This document shows, one piece after another, positions 1 through 11,321 of a DNA stretch of 64,000 nucleotides (the first letter of the stretch is position 1; each line of letters starts with the position of its first letter). Origin of the DNA: Enterobacter cloacae (GTDB lineage Bacteria; Pseudomonadota; Gammaproteobacteria; Enterobacterales; Enterobacteriaceae); the NCBI GenBank assembly GCA_014169315.1, contig AP022133.1, forward strand, positions 1,240,001-1,304,000. The letters are read 5' to 3'. The notes beneath the pieces were generated by a model. It was not told the DNA's origin. It did not search any database and saw nothing but the letters and a program-made list of their open reading frames with translations. Both the position numbers and the translations under genes were made by a program.

Positions 1-115
1 GTCTGCCCTGCGTTATGCAGGTCGCCCGGCCTCCGCCTCTCCGGCGGTAGGGTATATGTCCGTTCACCAGAAGCAGCAGCAAGATCTGGTCAATGACGCG
101 CTGAACGTCGATTAA
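1..115 (+). CDS. sucA: 2-oxoglutarate dehydrogenase E1 component, C-terminal end only
   Basis: Only the last 37 codons and the stop (TAA at 113-115) lie in the window; the frame is open from base 2. The tail contains [19 protein letters not shown] and ends in VNDALNVD, the usual C-terminus of SucA, the thiamine-diphosphate E1 subunit of the 2-oxoglutarate dehydrogenase complex. The next gene, sucB, starts 14 bases downstream, as expected for the suc operon. Confidence 0.95.
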   Translation, partial: SALRYAGRPASASPAVGYMSVHQKQQQDLVNDALNVD

Positions 116-129
116 TTAAAGGATACATA

Positions 130-1350
130 ATGAGTAGCGTAGATATTCTTGTTCCCGACCTGCCTGAGTCCGTAGCAGATGCGACTGTCGCCACCTGGCA
201 CAAAAAACCAGGCGATGCGGTAACCCGCGACGAAGTGCTGGTAGAAATCGAAACTGACAAAGTGGTACTGGAAGTACCGGCTTCAGCGGATGGCATTCTG
301 GATGCAGTGCTGGAAGATGAAGGCACGACCGTGACTTCTCGCCAGATCCTGGGTCGCCTGCGTGAAGGCAACAGCTCTGGTAAAGAGACCAGCGCTAAAT
401 CTGAAGAGAAAGCGTCTACTCCAGCGCAGCGCCAGCAGGCGTCTCTGGAAGAGCAGAACAACGACGCGCTGAGCCCGGCGATCCGTCGCCTGCTGGCTGA
501 ACACAACCTGGACGCGGCGGCTATTAAAGGCACCGGTGTGGGTGGTCGTCTGACGCGCGAAGACATCGAGAAACACCTGGCGAAAGCACCGGCGAAAGCC
601 GAAGCCAAAGCCCCGGTGGCAGCCCCGGCAGCACAGCCTGCCCTGGGCGCACGCAGTGAAAAACGCGTGCCAATGACTCGCCTGCGTAAGCGCGTGGCTG
701 AGCGTCTGCTGGAAGCGAAAAACTCCACCGCGATGCTGACCACCTTCAACGAAGTAAACATGAAGCCAATCATGGATCTGCGTAAGCAGTACGGTGATGC
801 GTTTGAAAAACGTCACGGTATCCGTCTGGGCTTTATGTCCTTCTACGTGAAAGCGGTTGTTGAAGCGCTGAAACGCTACCCGGAAGTGAACGCGTCTATC
901 GATGGCGATGACGTGGTTTACCACAACTACTTCGACGTGAGCATGGCGGTTTCTACGCCACGTGGCCTGGTGACCCCGGTTCTGCGTGATGTGGATACTC
1001 TGGGCATGGCTGACATCGAGAAAAATATCAAAGAGCTGGCTGTTAAAGGCCGCGACGGTAAGCTGACCGTAGATGACCTGACTGGCGGTAACTTCACCAT
1101 TACCAACGGCGGCGTATTCGGTTCACTGATGTCTACCCCAATCATCAACCCACCGCAGAGTGCGATCCTCGGCATGCATGCCATCAAAGATCGCCCTATG
1201 GCGGTAGACGGTAAAGTTGAGATCCTGCCAATGATGTACCTGGCACTCTCTTACGATCACCGTCTGATCGACGGCCGTGAGTCCGTGGGCTTCCTGGTTG
1301 CCATTAAAGAGCTGCTGGAAGATCCAACACGTCTGCTGTTGGACGTGTAG
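130..1350 (+). CDS. sucB: 2-oxoglutarate dehydrogenase E2, dihydrolipoyl succinyltransferase
   Basis: E2 core of the 2-oxoglutarate dehydrogenase complex: it transfers the succinyl group from lipoate to CoA in the TCA cycle. The 406-aa protein has an N-terminal lipoyl domain with lipoyl-lysine K44 ([11 protein letters not shown]), a proline/alanine/lysine linker, a peripheral subunit-binding domain around 115-152 ([11 protein letters not shown]), a second Ala-Pro linker, and a catalytic domain ending in the active-site motif [12 protein letters not shown] (H377). Length matches the family. The ATG follows an AAGGA site. It lies between sucA and sucC in the usual operon. Confidence 0.98.
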   Translation: MSSVDILVPDLPESVADATVATWHKKPGDAVTRDEVLVEIETDKVVLEVPASADGILDAVLEDEGTTVTSRQILGRLREGNSSGKETSAKSEEKASTPAQRQQASLEEQNNDALSPAIRRLLAEHNLDAAAIKGTGVGGRLTREDIEKHLAKAPAKAEAKAPVAAPAAQPALGARSEKRVPMTRLRKRVAERLLEAKNSTAMLTTFNEVNMKPIMDLRKQYGDAFEKRHGIRLGFMSFYVKAVVEALKRYPEVNASIDGDDVVYHNYFDVSMAVSTPRGLVTPVLRDVDTLGMADIEKNIKELAVKGRDGKLTVDDLTGGNFTITNGGVFGSLMSTPIINPPQSAILGMHAIKDRPMAVDGKVEILPMMYLALSYDHRLIDGRESVGFLVAIKELLEDPTRLLLDV

Positions 1351-1369
1351 TAACACTTTAGCGTCACCT

Positions 1370-1406
1370 GCCCTGTAGGCCGGATAAGCGTAGTGCCATC
1401 CGGCAC
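1370..1406. repeat. REP-type palindrome between sucB and sucC
   Basis: An imperfect palindrome with arms GCCGGAT (1379-1385) and ATCCGGC (1398-1404) and the typical inner text TAAGCGTAGTGCC. This is the enterobacterial REP signature, found in transcribed intergenic gaps where it can stabilise upstream mRNA. Two similar copies lie between fucK and fucI. Confidence 0.75.
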
Positions 1407-1467
1407 ACAGATCGCGTCGGTCTACAGGTTTGAAGATAACGATTACCCTGAAGGATGGATAGAACAC

Positions 1468-2634
1468 ATGAACTTACATGAATATCAGGCCAAACAGCTG
1501 TTTGCCCGGTATGGCTTACCGGCTCCGGTGGGTTATGCCTGTACTACCCCACGTGAAGCAGAAGAAGCCGCATCTAAAATCGGTTCCGGCCCTTGGGTAG
1601 TTAAATGTCAGGTTCACGCTGGTGGCCGTGGTAAAGCGGGCGGTGTGAAGGTTGTTAAGAGCAAAGAAGAGATCCGTGCTTTTGCTGAACATTGGCTGGG
1701 TAAACGCCTGGTAACCTATCAAACAGATGCGAATGGCCAGCCGGTAAACCAGATCCTGGTTGAAGCGGCGACTGATATCGCAAAAGAACTGTACCTGGGC
1801 GCGGTGGTTGACCGTAGCTCCCGTCGCGTGGTGTTCATGGCGTCTACTGAAGGCGGCGTGGAAATCGAGAAAGTGGCGGAAGAAACCCCTCATCTGATCC
1901 ATAAAGTGGCTATCGATCCGCTGGCAGGCCCAATGCCTTACCAGGGACGTGAGCTGGCGTTCAAACTGGGTCTGGAAGGTAAGCTGGTTCAGCAGTTCAC
2001 CAAGATCTTCATGGGTCTGGCAACGATTTTCCTGGAACGCGACCTGGCGCTGATCGAAATCAACCCGCTGGTGATCACCACTCAGGGCGATCTGATCTGC
2101 CTCGACGGTAAACTGGGCGCTGACGGCAACGCACTGTTCCGCCAGTCCGATCTGCGCGAAATGCGCGACCAGTCTCAGGAAGACCCGCGTGAAGCGCAGG
2201 CTGCACAGTGGGAACTGAACTACGTGGCGCTGGATGGCAACATCGGCTGCATGGTTAACGGTGCGGGCCTGGCAATGGGCACGATGGACATCGTTAAGCT
2301 GCACGGTGGTGAGCCAGCCAACTTCCTCGACGTAGGCGGTGGTGCAACCAAAGAGCGCGTAACCGAAGCATTCAAAATCATCCTCTCTGATGACAACGTG
2401 AAAGCCGTTCTGGTTAACATCTTCGGCGGTATCGTACGTTGTGACCTGATCGCCGACGGTATCATCGGTGCGGTAGCAGAAGTGGGTGTTAACGTTCCGG
2501 TGGTTGTGCGTCTGGAAGGTAACAACGCTGAACTCGGCGCGAAAAAACTGGCTGACAGCGGCCTGAATATTATTGCAGCGAAAAGTCTGACGGATGCAGC
2601 TCAGCAGGTTGTTGCCGCAGTGGAGGGGAAATAA
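1468..2634 (+). CDS. sucC: Succinyl-CoA synthetase (ADP-forming), beta subunit
   Basis: Beta subunit of succinyl-CoA synthetase, which converts succinyl-CoA to succinate with ATP formation. The ATG at 1468 gives [16 protein letters not shown] and 388 aa, the family length; a longer frame opens upstream but lacks homology. It has an N-terminal ATP-grasp fold ([17 protein letters not shown] near 45-60) and a C-terminal CoA-ligase domain with the glycine-rich stretch [16 protein letters not shown]. The stop overlaps the sucD start by one base (TAATG), so the two subunits are probably translationally coupled. Confidence 0.97.
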   Translation: MNLHEYQAKQLFARYGLPAPVGYACTTPREAEEAASKIGSGPWVVKCQVHAGGRGKAGGVKVVKSKEEIRAFAEHWLGKRLVTYQTDANGQPVNQILVEAATDIAKELYLGAVVDRSSRRVVFMASTEGGVEIEKVAEETPHLIHKVAIDPLAGPMPYQGRELAFKLGLEGKLVQQFTKIFMGLATIFLERDLALIEINPLVITTQGDLICLDGKLGADGNALFRQSDLREMRDQSQEDPREAQAAQWELNYVALDGNIGCMVNGAGLAMGTMDIVKLHGGEPANFLDVGGGATKERVTEAFKIILSDDNVKAVLVNIFGGIVRCDLIADGIIGAVAEVGVNVPVVVRLEGNNAELGAKKLADSGLNIIAAKSLTDAAQQVVAAVEGK

Positions 2635-3503
2635 TGTCAGTTTTAATTAATAAAGATACCAAGGTTATCTGCCAGGGCTTCACCGGTAGCCAGGGGACTT
2701 TCCACTCCGAACAGGCAATTGCCTACGGTACGCAGATGGTTGGCGGCGTGACGCCAGGTAAAGGCGGCACCACGCACCTGGGCCTGCCGGTGTTCAACAC
2801 CGTGCGCGAAGCAGTAGAAGCCACTGGCGCGACCGCGACCGTTATCTACGTTCCGGCTCCGTTCTGCAAAGACTCCATTCTGGAAGCGATCGATGCAGGC
2901 ATCAAACTGATCATCACCATCACCGAAGGTATCCCGACGCTGGATATGCTGACCGTGAAGGTGAAGCTGGATGAAGCTGGCGTGCGTATGATCGGCCCGA
3001 ACTGCCCAGGCGTTATCACCCCGGGCGAGTGCAAAATAGGCATCATGCCGGGCCACATTCACAAACCGGGCAAAGTGGGCATCGTTTCCCGTTCCGGTAC
3101 CCTGACCTATGAAGCGGTTAAGCAGACCACTGACTACGGTTTCGGCCAGTCCACCTGTGTGGGCATCGGCGGTGACCCGATCCCAGGTTCTAACTTCATC
3201 GATATCCTGAAACTGTTCCAGGAAGATCCACAGACCGAAGCGATCGTCATGATCGGTGAGATCGGTGGTAGCGCTGAAGAAGAAGCGGCTGCTTACATCA
3301 AAGAGCACGTGACCAAACCGGTTGTGGGTTACATCGCGGGTGTGACTGCGCCAAAAGGCAAGCGTATGGGTCACGCAGGCGCGATTATCGCCGGGGGTAA
3401 AGGTACGGCTGATGAGAAATTTGCAGCGCTCGAAGCCGCAGGCGTGAAAACTGTTCGCAGCCTGGCGGATATCGGCGAAGCACTGAAATCCATCATTAAG
3501 TAA
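2634..3503 (+). CDS. sucD: Succinyl-CoA synthetase (ADP-forming), alpha subunit
   Basis: Alpha subunit of succinyl-CoA synthetase, carrying the CoA-binding domain and the phosphohistidine intermediate. At 289 aa it shows the Rossmann start [19 protein letters not shown], and the phosphorylated histidine in [12 protein letters not shown] (about H247). It overlaps sucC by one base and is the last gene of the suc operon; two hairpins follow before the convergent mngR. Confidence 0.97.
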   Translation: MSVLINKDTKVICQGFTGSQGTFHSEQAIAYGTQMVGGVTPGKGGTTHLGLPVFNTVREAVEATGATATVIYVPAPFCKDSILEAIDAGIKLIITITEGIPTLDMLTVKVKLDEAGVRMIGPNCPGVITPGECKIGIMPGHIHKPGKVGIVSRSGTLTYEAVKQTTDYGFGQSTCVGIGGDPIPGSNFIDILKLFQEDPQTEAIVMIGEIGGSAEEEAAAYIKEHVTKPVVGYIAGVTAPKGKRMGHAGAIIAGGKGTADEKFAALEAAGVKTVRSLADIGEALKSIIK

Positions 3504-3512
3504 GTCCTCTCT

Positions 3513-3590
3513 GCTCCCTGAAAAGGGAGCGTTGAAATAAAAAAATGTCCGTTTCGACATGGTTGGCCACTGAAAAGTGGCCTTTTTTAT
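3513..3590. terminator. Two hairpins between sucD and mngR, the second a two-way terminator
   Basis: First hairpin: GCTCCCT (3513-3519), loop, AGGGAGC (3524-3530). Second: GGCCAC (3565-3570), loop TGAAAA, GTGGCC (3577-3582), then six T. The second has a U-tract for transcripts from the suc side and overlaps the 3' end of the convergent mngR gene, so it may also help end transcription from that side. Confidence 0.8.
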
Positions 3591-4303
3591 TGCCTGCGTC
3601 GGGCAACCAGGGTGAATTTGTAATCGTCAGTATTGAAAACGTTGCGGCTGTATTCAAAAACTCTGCCGTCTTTCAGGAAACCGCGAGACACTTTCTCCAG
3701 GATAGGTTTTGCCGGATCGAGCGCCAGCGCGGCGATCGCCTCTTCGGACGGCATCACCGGTACCAGCTCCTGTTCACTGCGATCGATAACCATCTTTTTG
3801 ACTTGTTCAATGTAGTGATATTTGGAGTTCTCCATCACTTCCCAGGTGAGGTCGGCGAACATCGCCAGCGGCATCCACGTTTCTTCGAGGTTTACCGGCT
3901 TTTGCTTGATAAAGCGCACGCGCTTGACGTGCCAGACTTTATCGTCCGGGTTAAGGTCTAACTTTCCTGCCAGCCGCGCGTCCGCTTTTATCACTTCAAA
4001 AATTTTCACATCGCTGTGGGTGTCCACATTTCGGTCGGCCAGTTTCTCGTAAAAACCCGTTAACTGGTAGATGTCATAGTTGACACGCTCTTCTTTTACA
4101 TAGGAGCCGCTGCCCTGAATGCTTTCGATGATTTGTTCTTCCGTAAGCCGTTTTAATGCCTGTCTTACCGTCACGCGGCTGACGCTGAATGCCTCCTGAA
4201 GGCTGGATTCCGTTGGCAATGCATCGCCAGGCTTTAATTCACCGGCATGAATTTTCTCGCGTAGCGCATCGGCTATCTGCCGGTACATTGGTTTATTGCC
4301 CAT
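3587..4303 (-). CDS. mngR: GntR-family repressor of mannosyl-D-glycerate genes
   Basis: A 238-aa GntR/HutC-type regulator. The N-terminal winged helix (about 1-70) contains LPTESSLQEAFSVSRVTVRQ, and a UTRA-type effector domain follows (YDIYQLTGFYEKL onward). It closely matches E. coli MngR (FarR, 240 aa) and is transcribed divergently from mngAB, the genes it represses in E. coli. A near-palindromic operator candidate and a CRP site lie in the shared gap. Confidence 0.93.
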   Translation of the reverse strand: MGNKPMYRQIADALREKIHAGELKPGDALPTESSLQEAFSVSRVTVRQALKRLTEEQIIESIQGSGSYVKEERVNYDIYQLTGFYEKLADRNVDTHSDVKIFEVIKADARLAGKLDLNPDDKVWHVKRVRFIKQKPVNLEETWMPLAMFADLTWEVMENSKYHYIEQVKKMVIDRSEQELVPVMPSEEAIAALALDPAKPILEKVSRGFLKDGRVFEYSRNVFNTDDYKFTLVARRRQ

Positions 4304-4354
4304 TTTGTATTGCCCGCTTAATACCTTTTCACGGAATTATGCCTTCACTCCATC

Positions 4355-4384
4355 ATTTGTAAATAATACAATTTAGATACAAAT
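4355..4384. promoter_or_regulatory. Candidate MngR operator
   Basis: A near-palindrome with outer arms ATTTGTA and TACAAAT and an inner TTGTAAATAATACAA (4357-4371). It lies between the divergent mngR and mngA. Assignment to MngR rests on position and symmetry only. Confidence 0.5.
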
Positions 4385-4394
4385 TATGATTGTT

Positions 4395-4410
4395 AGTGAA
4401 AATGATCACA
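4395..4410. promoter_or_regulatory. Candidate CRP site upstream of mngA
   Basis: AGTGA-N6-TCACA matches the CRP consensus in nine of ten core positions. It lies 66 bases before the mngA start, consistent with catabolite control of a PTS sugar gene. Confidence 0.55.
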
Positions 4411-4475
4411 TAAATGTATTGTTTCGTCTGTCACAATCGCCCTCAGATAAAAACAACATAAGTGTGAGGATCCGT

Positions 4476-6392
4476 ATGAACCTGACGACCCTGACCCATC
4501 CCGGCGCTGTCTGTGTGAAGGGGCACTATGGCAGCCGTGATGAGGCAATACGCCAGCTAACGATGCGACTGCTGGAGCTGGGAAAAATTACCGATGGTGA
4601 TGAATTTTTGGCAGAAGTCTTCCGTCGGGAATCGCTTGGCCCTACCGCACTGGGGGAAGGGCTGGCGGTACCACATGGCAAATCGCCCGTGGTGAAAGAG
4701 GCTGCCTTTGCGGTAGCAACGCTGGACGCGCCGCTTAAATGGGAAGGCGTGGATGGCCCTGAAGACGTTGAATTGATTTTCCTGCTTGCTATTCCACCTG
4801 CTGAAGCGGGTTCAACACATATACAGGTGTTAACGGAGCTGACTTCCCGGCTGGCTGATGACGCACTCCGGGCACGCGTGATGGCGGCGACGACGGCAGA
4901 AGCCCTGCTTGCTGCTCTGGACGAAACGTCACAGGTTGAGGAAGCGTCACCTCTGGTGGATGCGCCAACCCTTGTCTGTGTGACCGCCTGTCCGGCAGGG
5001 ATTGCCCATACGTATATGGCTGCTGAATACCTCGAGAAAGCGGGACGTAAGCTGGGTGTAAACGTGGTGGTGGAAAAACAGGGGGCGAACGGTATTGAAG
5101 GTCGGTTAACGGCCTGGCAATTGCAGCATGCGCAAGCCTGTATTCTGGCTGCTGAAGTGGCGGTTAAAGAGAGCGAACGCTTCCAGGGGATCCCCACGCT
5201 TTCCGTACCGGTAGCGGAACCGCTTCGCCATGCTGAAGCCCTTATTGAGCGCGCTCTGGCATTGCAGCCTTCTCAGGATACTCGCCCTGTGCAGGCTCAG
5301 AACGGGGATAAAAAGAGCTTCAAAACAGAGCTTAAGCAGGCGCTACTGAGCGGTATCTCGTTTGCTGTACCGCTGATTGTGGCGGGAGGTACGGTGCTGG
5401 CTATCTCGGTACTGCTGGCGCAGATGCTGGGCTTACAGCATCTGTTCGATCAGGAAAACTCATGGCTGTGGATGTACCGCAAACTCGGCGGTGGCATGCT
5501 CGGCATTTTGATGGTGCCCGTGCTCGCCGCCTATACAGCTTACTCACTGGCGGATAAACCCGCCCTGGCTCCGGGGTTCGCCGCCGGTCTTGCCGCGAAT
5601 ATGATCGGCTCTGGTTTTTTGGGAGCGATCGCCGGCGGGTTGATTGCCGGCTACCTGATGCGCTGGGTGAAAAATCATATTCGTCTCAATAATCGCTATA
5701 ACGGCTTTCTGACCTATTACCTCTATCCGGTTATTGGCGTGCTGGGGGCGGGCAGTCTGATGCTGTTTGTGATCGGTGAGCCCGTGGCGTGGATAAACAA
5801 TTCACTCACCGCCTGGCTCAACGGACTGTCGGGGGCTAACGCGCTGCTGCTGGGGACGCTTCTCGGCTTTATGTGTTCATTCGATCTGGGCGGGCCGGTC
5901 AATAAAGCGGCGTATGCATTCTGTCTGGGGGCGATGGCGAACGGTGTCTATGGGCCGTATGCCATTTTTGCCTCCGTCAAAATGGTGTCCGCCTTCACGG
6001 TGACCGCATCAACCCTGCTGGCTCCACATCTCTTCAAACAGTTTGAAATCGAAACCGGTAAGTCAACGTGGTTGTTGGGGCTGGCGGGGATTACCGAAGG
6101 GGCGATCCCAATGGCTATTGAAGATCCGCTGCGGGTCATTGGTTCATTCGTATTGGGTTCAATGGTGACCGGTGCGATTGTCGGTGCAATGGGCATCGGG
6201 TTGTCCACGCCGGGAGCGGGCATTTTCTCCCTCTTCTTGCTCCATCATAGCGGAATGGGTGGCATCACGGCGGCAGTGGGCTGGTTTGGGGCTGCGCTGG
6301 TGGGGACCGCCATCTCGACACTCATTTTACTTTTCTGGCGACGTCAGGCGGTAAAGCGCGGCAAATACGTCATTGAAGACGCCATGCCATAA
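4476..6392 (+). CDS. mngA: PTS 2-O-alpha-mannosyl-D-glycerate enzyme IIABC
   Basis: Single-chain fructose-family PTS permease that imports and phosphorylates 2-O-alpha-mannosyl-D-glycerate. The ATG at 4476 follows GTGAGGA and gives 638 aa aligning with E. coli MngA. An upstream in-frame ATG at 4386 is possible but lacks a good ribosome site. Order: EIIA with phospho-His H67 (GLAVPHGKS), EIIB with phospho-Cys about C172 ([16 protein letters not shown]), then a membrane EIIC with [16 protein letters not shown] and [14 protein letters not shown]. mngB follows 23 bases later, so transport and hydrolysis are co-expressed. Confidence 0.95.
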   Translation: MNLTTLTHPGAVCVKGHYGSRDEAIRQLTMRLLELGKITDGDEFLAEVFRRESLGPTALGEGLAVPHGKSPVVKEAAFAVATLDAPLKWEGVDGPEDVELIFLLAIPPAEAGSTHIQVLTELTSRLADDALRARVMAATTAEALLAALDETSQVEEASPLVDAPTLVCVTACPAGIAHTYMAAEYLEKAGRKLGVNVVVEKQGANGIEGRLTAWQLQHAQACILAAEVAVKESERFQGIPTLSVPVAEPLRHAEALIERALALQPSQDTRPVQAQNGDKKSFKTELKQALLSGISFAVPLIVAGGTVLAISVLLAQMLGLQHLFDQENSWLWMYRKLGGGMLGILMVPVLAAYTAYSLADKPALAPGFAAGLAANMIGSGFLGAIAGGLIAGYLMRWVKNHIRLNNRYNGFLTYYLYPVIGVLGAGSLMLFVIGEPVAWINNSLTAWLNGLSGANALLLGTLLGFMCSFDLGGPVNKAAYAFCLGAMANGVYGPYAIFASVKMVSAFTVTASTLLAPHLFKQFEIETGKSTWLLGLAGITEGAIPMAIEDPLRVIGSFVLGSMVTGAIVGAMGIGLSTPGAGIFSLFLLHHSGMGGITAAVGWFGAALVGTAISTLILLFWRRQAVKRGKYVIEDAMP

Positions 6393-6415
6393 ACACGCAC
6401 AAACAGGAAACGAAG

Positions 6416-9052
6416 ATGAAAGCTGTATCTCGCGTTCATATTACACCGCATATGCACTGGGACCGTGAGTGGTATTTCACCACTGAAGCGTCGCGCATTC
6501 TCCTTGTCAATAATATGGAGGAGATCCTCACCCGTCTTGAGCAGGATGACGCATACAAATACTACGTCCTCGACGGGCAGACGGCGGTTCTGGAAGATTA
6601 CTTCGCGGTGAAACCAGAAAACCGGCCCCGGGTGAAGGCACTGGTTGAGGCCGGGAAACTGATTATTGGCCCCTGGTATACCCAGACGGACACCACAATT
6701 GTTTCTGGCGAGTCGATTGTTCGCAACCTGATGTATGGCATCCGCGACTGTATGGCATTGGGCGAGCCGATGAAGATTGGCTACCTGCCGGATTCGTTCG
6801 GCATGTCCGGGCAACTTCCGCACATTTATAACGGTTTTGGTATTACGCGAGCCATGTTCTGGCGCGGTTGTTCAGAGCGTCACGGGACAGATAAAACGGA
6901 GTTTTTATGGCAGAGTGCGGATGGCAGTGAGGTCACGACACAGGTACTGCCGTTAGGTTACGCGATTGGTAAGTACTTACCGGAGGATGAAGAAGGATTA
7001 CGAAAACGGCTCGACAGTTACTTCGGGGTGCTGGAAAAAGCCTCCGTCACGAAGGAGATATTGTTGCCCAACGGTCACGACCAGATGCCGCTGCAGCAAA
7101 ACATTTTCGCAGTGATGGATAAGCTTCGTGAAATTTATCCGCAGCGTAAATTTGTGATGAGCCGGTTTGAGGAAGTCTTTGAACATATTGAAGCACACCG
7201 TGAAGAACTGGCGACGCTGAAAGGGGAGTTTATCGACGGTAAATACATGCGTGTGCACCGGACGATAGGCTCCACGCGGATGGACATTAAAATTGCGCAT
7301 GCCCGCATAGAGAACAAAATCGTTAATGTCCTGGAGCCGCTGGCAACGCTTGCCTGGACGCTGGGGTTTGAATACCACCACGGCCTGCTGGAAAAAATGT
7401 GGAAAGAGATCCTGAAAAATCACGCCCACGACAGCATTGGCTGCTGCTGTAGCGACAAGGTGCATCGCGAAATCCTCTCGCGTTTCGAGCTGGCTGAGGA
7501 TATGGCCGATAACCTGACGCATTTTTATATGCGCAAGATTGTCGACAACATGCCGCAAAGCGATGCAGACAAACTGGTGATGTTCAACCTGATGCCCTGG
7601 CCGCGTGACGAGGTGATTAACACGACGATCCGCCTGCGTGCCAGCCAGTTCCGCCTGGTGGATGATAAAGGCAACGACGTTCCGTATTTCATTCGCCACG
7701 CCCGCGAACTTGACCCGGGGCTGATTGACAGGCAGATCGTCCATTACGGGAATTATGAGCCGTTTATGGCGTTCGATATCCAGCTCAGTCAGAACCTGCC
7801 ATCAATGGGCTACTGCACGCTGTATATCGAACCGCATATCGCGGGTGACGCGCTTCCGCCAACGAAAACAACAGAGGCATTGCTGGAAAATGCCTTCTGG
7901 CAGATAAGCCTGAACGGTGACGGAACGCTGCGTCTGCACGATAAAGCGTCAGGTCTTATCTATGACCGTGTGCTGGAAATTGAAGAGAGTTCCGATGATG
8001 GTGATGAGTATGACTATTCTCCGTCGCGAGAGGAGTGGCGGCTCACTTCAGTGCAAGGCGAGCATGACGTTGAGGTTACTCATGAAGGCTGGCAGAGCAG
8101 GGTGCTGATCCGTCATCGAATGGCGGTTCCGGCAAACCTCACCGAACGTTCGGCACGCCAGCAAAACGGTCTTCTCACTGCTGAAATGGCGGTGACGCTC
8201 AGCCATAACAGCCGGCGTATTGATGTGGAGGTTCGGCTGGATAATCAGGCTGACGATCATCGCGTCCGTGTATTGATCCCCACGCCGTTTAATACGGAAG
8301 CGGTGTTAGCCGATACGCAGTTTGGCTCGCTGACGCGCCCTGTGTGGGATGAGGCCATGACGAACTGGCAGGAAGAGGGATGGAAGGAAGCGCCACTGCC
8401 GGTCTGGAATCTCCTCAACTACGCCGTACTCCGGGAAAAGCATCATGGAATGGCGTTGTTCACTGAGGGACTGCGGGAATTTGAAGTTATCGGTGACGCT
8501 CATAAAACATTTGCCCTGACGCTTCTGCGCGGAGTGGGGGTTCTCGGGAAGGAGGATTTACTCCTGCGGCCTGGAAGACCATCTGGTATCAAGATGCCCG
8601 TACCGGACTCGCAGGTTCGTGGCCAGCTTGACTGCCGTTTTAGCCTCTATAGTTTTAGCGGATCGCCTGACGATGCCGGTGTTGCCCAGCAGGCGAAGGC
8701 ATGGCTTACCCCGGTTCACTGCTATAACAAAATCCCCTGGGATGCGATGAAACTTAACCGCGCTGCGTTCAGGACGCCGGAGAGCTACAGCCTGTTAACG
8801 TTGCCACCGACAGGTTGTATGTTGAGTGCATTGAAAAAGTCAGAAGACGGCGAAGCCCTTATCCTTCGCCTGTTCAATCCATCGGAGTCGACCTCTTACG
8901 ATGCCACTTTAGCGGTAAACCGGACGATTAAAGGGTGCCACGAAACCGACATGAATGAACGCACTAAAGAGGGCGGGCATGACGAAAAAGGCATCGTGGG
9001 GGCATTTCGCCCGGGGCAGTCGCGTACCTTTAGTATTCAGATAGAGGGGTAA
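6416..9052 (+). CDS. mngB: Alpha-mannosidase (GH38) for mannosylglycerate 6-phosphate
   Basis: Cytoplasmic glycoside hydrolase family 38 enzyme that splits the phosphorylated product of MngA into mannose 6-phosphate and glycerate. It has 878 aa, the family length. The N-terminal metal-binding motif is [10 protein letters not shown] (about residues 11-20); the nucleophile region is [16 protein letters not shown] near 125; a conserved [12 protein letters not shown] follows near 340. A GAAACGAAG ribosome site precedes the ATG. A strong hairpin terminator follows the stop. Confidence 0.95.
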   Translation: MKAVSRVHITPHMHWDREWYFTTEASRILLVNNMEEILTRLEQDDAYKYYVLDGQTAVLEDYFAVKPENRPRVKALVEAGKLIIGPWYTQTDTTIVSGESIVRNLMYGIRDCMALGEPMKIGYLPDSFGMSGQLPHIYNGFGITRAMFWRGCSERHGTDKTEFLWQSADGSEVTTQVLPLGYAIGKYLPEDEEGLRKRLDSYFGVLEKASVTKEILLPNGHDQMPLQQNIFAVMDKLREIYPQRKFVMSRFEEVFEHIEAHREELATLKGEFIDGKYMRVHRTIGSTRMDIKIAHARIENKIVNVLEPLATLAWTLGFEYHHGLLEKMWKEILKNHAHDSIGCCCSDKVHREILSRFELAEDMADNLTHFYMRKIVDNMPQSDADKLVMFNLMPWPRDEVINTTIRLRASQFRLVDDKGNDVPYFIRHARELDPGLIDRQIVHYGNYEPFMAFDIQLSQNLPSMGYCTLYIEPHIAGDALPPTKTTEALLENAFWQISLNGDGTLRLHDKASGLIYDRVLEIEESSDDGDEYDYSPSREEWRLTSVQGEHDVEVTHEGWQSRVLIRHRMAVPANLTERSARQQNGLLTAEMAVTLSHNSRRIDVEVRLDNQADDHRVRVLIPTPFNTEAVLADTQFGSLTRPVWDEAMTNWQEEGWKEAPLPVWNLLNYAVLREKHHGMALFTEGLREFEVIGDAHKTFALTLLRGVGVLGKEDLLLRPGRPSGIKMPVPDSQVRGQLDCRFSLYSFSGSPDDAGVAQQAKAWLTPVHCYNKIPWDAMKLNRAAFRTPESYSLLTLPPTGCMLSALKKSEDGEALILRLFNPSESTSYDATLAVNRTIKGCHETDMNERTKEGGHDEKGIVGAFRPGQSRTFSIQIEG

Positions 9053-9066
9053 CATTCCACACGTTC

Positions 9067-9093
9067 AAAAGACCGCAGACATTGCGGTCTTTT
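9067..9093 (+). terminator. Rho-independent terminator after mngB
   Basis: AAAAGACCGCA (9067-9077), loop GACAT, TGCGGTCTTTT (9083-9093): an 11-bp stem ending in a U run. It closes the mngAB operon. Confidence 0.88.
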
Positions 9094-9381
9094 GTTTCAT
9101 CGAATAGTCACAAAGCGGTGTTAATTTTGTGGTTGGTAAAGGTAAATTAAATGTAATTGCGAAGAGTTACAGTAAAGCAATGGAAAAATACTGTGAGGTG
9201 GCTATCATTATATGTTTATCTGCATGCGAAACTGCATTGTCCTTTCTCGTTAATTAAAATCACTTCTGTTCATATTATTCCCTGCATTTGATAACCATCA
9301 ATACCTCATGATGTACATGTCATTAACATGATTTTCACCATTCTTACTGCAATTAAACATGGTTAACAATGGTGATTGTTT

Positions 9382-9395
9382 TTGATTTAAATCAA
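9382..9395. promoter_or_regulatory. FNR box, perfect palindrome
   Basis: TTGATTTAAATCAA is an exact TTGAT-N4-ATCAA FNR site. It fits repression of cydAB at very low oxygen as in E. coli. Confidence 0.8.
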
Positions 9396-9433
9396 TGTTT
9401 AATCCTTGGAAAAAGATATCAAAAGACGTTAAA

Positions 9434-9447
9434 TTGTCCCCGATCAA
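9434..9447. promoter_or_regulatory. Possible second FNR half-site
   Basis: TTGTC-N4-ATCAA has one good half and one weaker half, about 50 bases downstream of the perfect box. In E. coli two FNR sites about 50 bp apart flank the main cydA promoter, so the spacing is suggestive. Position is approximate. Confidence 0.4.
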
Positions 9448-9737
9448 AATGGCTGAAAAGTGGTAGTTTTGCTATAAATTGATCACCGTCGAAAAACGTA
9501 AAAGTGATTCAATAAAAACCTGTTTATTGTAAGGGTTTTGCAGCGTATTATATTTGCGGGATCAATTTGGGTTTTTTATTAACGTATTTGTAACTTTTCA
9601 TCACTGCTTTTTCCTCCTGTAGAGAATAAGCAACGAAGAAGGGAAGCAGATAATTTTGTATTGGGGCATGTGTGTGGATCCGTCGTATCTAACGGCGTCC
9701 ACTCTCGGAGTCTTCATGCGATGAGCAAGGAGTCATG

Positions 9738-11306
9738 ATGTTAGATATAGTCGAACTGTCGCGCTTACAGTTTGCCTTGACCGCGATGTACCACTTCCTG
9801 TTTGTGCCACTGACGCTCGGTATGGCGTTCCTGCTGGCCATCATGGAAACGGTCTACGTCCTCTCCGGCAAACAGATTTATAAAGATATGACCAAGTTCT
9901 GGGGCAAGTTGTTTGGTATCAACTTTGCACTGGGCGTGGCAACCGGTTTGACCATGGAGTTCCAGTTCGGGACTAACTGGTCTTACTATTCCCACTATGT
10001 AGGGGATATCTTCGGTGCGCCGCTGGCCATTGAAGGTCTGATGGCCTTCTTCCTCGAATCCACCTTTGTAGGTCTGTTCTTCTTCGGTTGGGACCGTCTG
10101 GGTAAAGTCCAGCATATGGCGGTAACCTGGCTGGTGGCATTAGGTTCTAACCTGTCCGCACTGTGGATCCTGGTGGCGAACGGCTGGATGCAGAACCCGA
10201 TCGCGTCTGATTTCAACTTCGAAACCATGCGTATGGAGATGGTCAGCTTTGCCGAGCTGGTACTGAACCCGGTCGCACAGGTTAAATTCGTTCACACTGT
10301 AGCATCTGGTTATGTGTGTGGTGCGATGTTCATTCTGGGCATCAGCTCCTACTATATGCTGCGTGGTCGTGACTTCGCTTTCGCTAAACGTTCCTTCGCC
10401 ATCGCGGCAAGCTTCGGCATGGCAGCGATTCTGTCCGTTATCGTTCTGGGTGATGAATCCGGTTACGAAATGGGTGACGTGCAGAAAACCAAGCTGGCGG
10501 CTATCGAAGCTGAGTGGGAAACGCAACCGGCTCCGGCTGCCTTTACTCTGTTCGGTATTCCGGATCAGGATGCGCAGCAAAACCACTTCTCCATCCAGAT
10601 CCCTTACGCGCTCGGTATCATTGCTACTCGCTCCGTCGACAAACAGGTGACTGGCCTGAAAGAACTGATGGTGCAGCATGAAGGCCGTATCCGTAACGGT
10701 ATGAAAGCTTATGCGTTGCTGGAACAACTGCGTGCCGGTTCTACCGACCAGGCGGTTCGCGATCAGTTTAATAACGTGAAGAAAGACCTGGGTTACGGTC
10801 TGCTGCTGAAACGCTATACCCCGAACGTCTCCGACGCGACGGAAGCACAGATTCAGATGGCAACCAAAGACTCCATTCCACGCGTTGCGCCGCTGTACTT
10901 CGCCTTCCGTATCATGGTGGGCTGCGGCATCCTGATGTTGCTGATCATTGCAGCGTCCTTCTGGTCTGTTATTCGTAACCGCGTTGGTCAGAAAAAATGG
11001 CTGCTGCGTACCGCGTTGTACGGTATTCCACTGCCGTGGATTGCTATCGAATCCGGTTGGTTCGTGGCGGAATATGGCCGTCAGCCGTGGGCGATAGGTG
11101 AGGTGCTGCCAACAGCGGTCGCGAACTCTACCCTGACAGCGGGCGATCTGATCTTCTCCATGCTGCTGATTTGTGGTCTGTACACCCTGTTCCTGGTGGC
11201 TGAACTGTTCCTGATGTTCAAGTTCGCGCGCCTTGGCCCAAGCAGCCTGAAAACCGGTCGCTATCACTACGAGCAGTCCGGTGCGACTACTCAGCCGGCA
11301 CGCTAA
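9738..11306 (+). CDS. cydA: Cytochrome bd-I ubiquinol oxidase subunit I
   Basis: Large haem-bearing subunit of the high-affinity bd oxidase in the inner membrane; it oxidises ubiquinol and reduces O2 to water. Two ATGs are adjacent; the second (9738) gives [19 protein letters not shown] and 522 aa as in E. coli, with AAGGAG upstream. H19 is the high-spin haem ligand, a later histidine in [11 protein letters not shown] ligates b558, and the Q-loop follows ([20 protein letters not shown]). cydB, cydX and ybgE follow as one operon. Confidence 0.98.
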   Translation: MLDIVELSRLQFALTAMYHFLFVPLTLGMAFLLAIMETVYVLSGKQIYKDMTKFWGKLFGINFALGVATGLTMEFQFGTNWSYYSHYVGDIFGAPLAIEGLMAFFLESTFVGLFFFGWDRLGKVQHMAVTWLVALGSNLSALWILVANGWMQNPIASDFNFETMRMEMVSFAELVLNPVAQVKFVHTVASGYVCGAMFILGISSYYMLRGRDFAFAKRSFAIAASFGMAAILSVIVLGDESGYEMGDVQKTKLAAIEAEWETQPAPAAFTLFGIPDQDAQQNHFSIQIPYALGIIATRSVDKQVTGLKELMVQHEGRIRNGMKAYALLEQLRAGSTDQAVRDQFNNVKKDLGYGLLLKRYTPNVSDATEAQIQMATKDSIPRVAPLYFAFRIMVGCGILMLLIIAASFWSVIRNRVGQKKWLLRTALYGIPLPWIAIESGWFVAEYGRQPWAIGEVLPTAVANSTLTAGDLIFSMLLICGLYTLFLVAELFLMFKFARLGPSSLKTGRYHYEQSGATTQPAR

Positions 11307-11321
11307 GACAGGAGTCATCAA

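Larger units (their letters stand above)
9094..9737 (+). promoter_or_regulatory. Long cydA upstream region
   Basis: About 640 bases without a gene, AT-rich, with many TTAA and GTTAA words of the kind ArcA binds. In E. coli the cydAB promoter region is similarly long and is controlled by ArcA and FNR according to oxygen. A perfect FNR box and a weaker one are listed separately. I see no open frame or strong terminator here. Confidence 0.7.

Noticed and set aside
2643..3560. 305-codon minus-strand frame opposite sucD
   Set aside because: Antisense shadow of a GC-rich, highly expressed gene with no family match.
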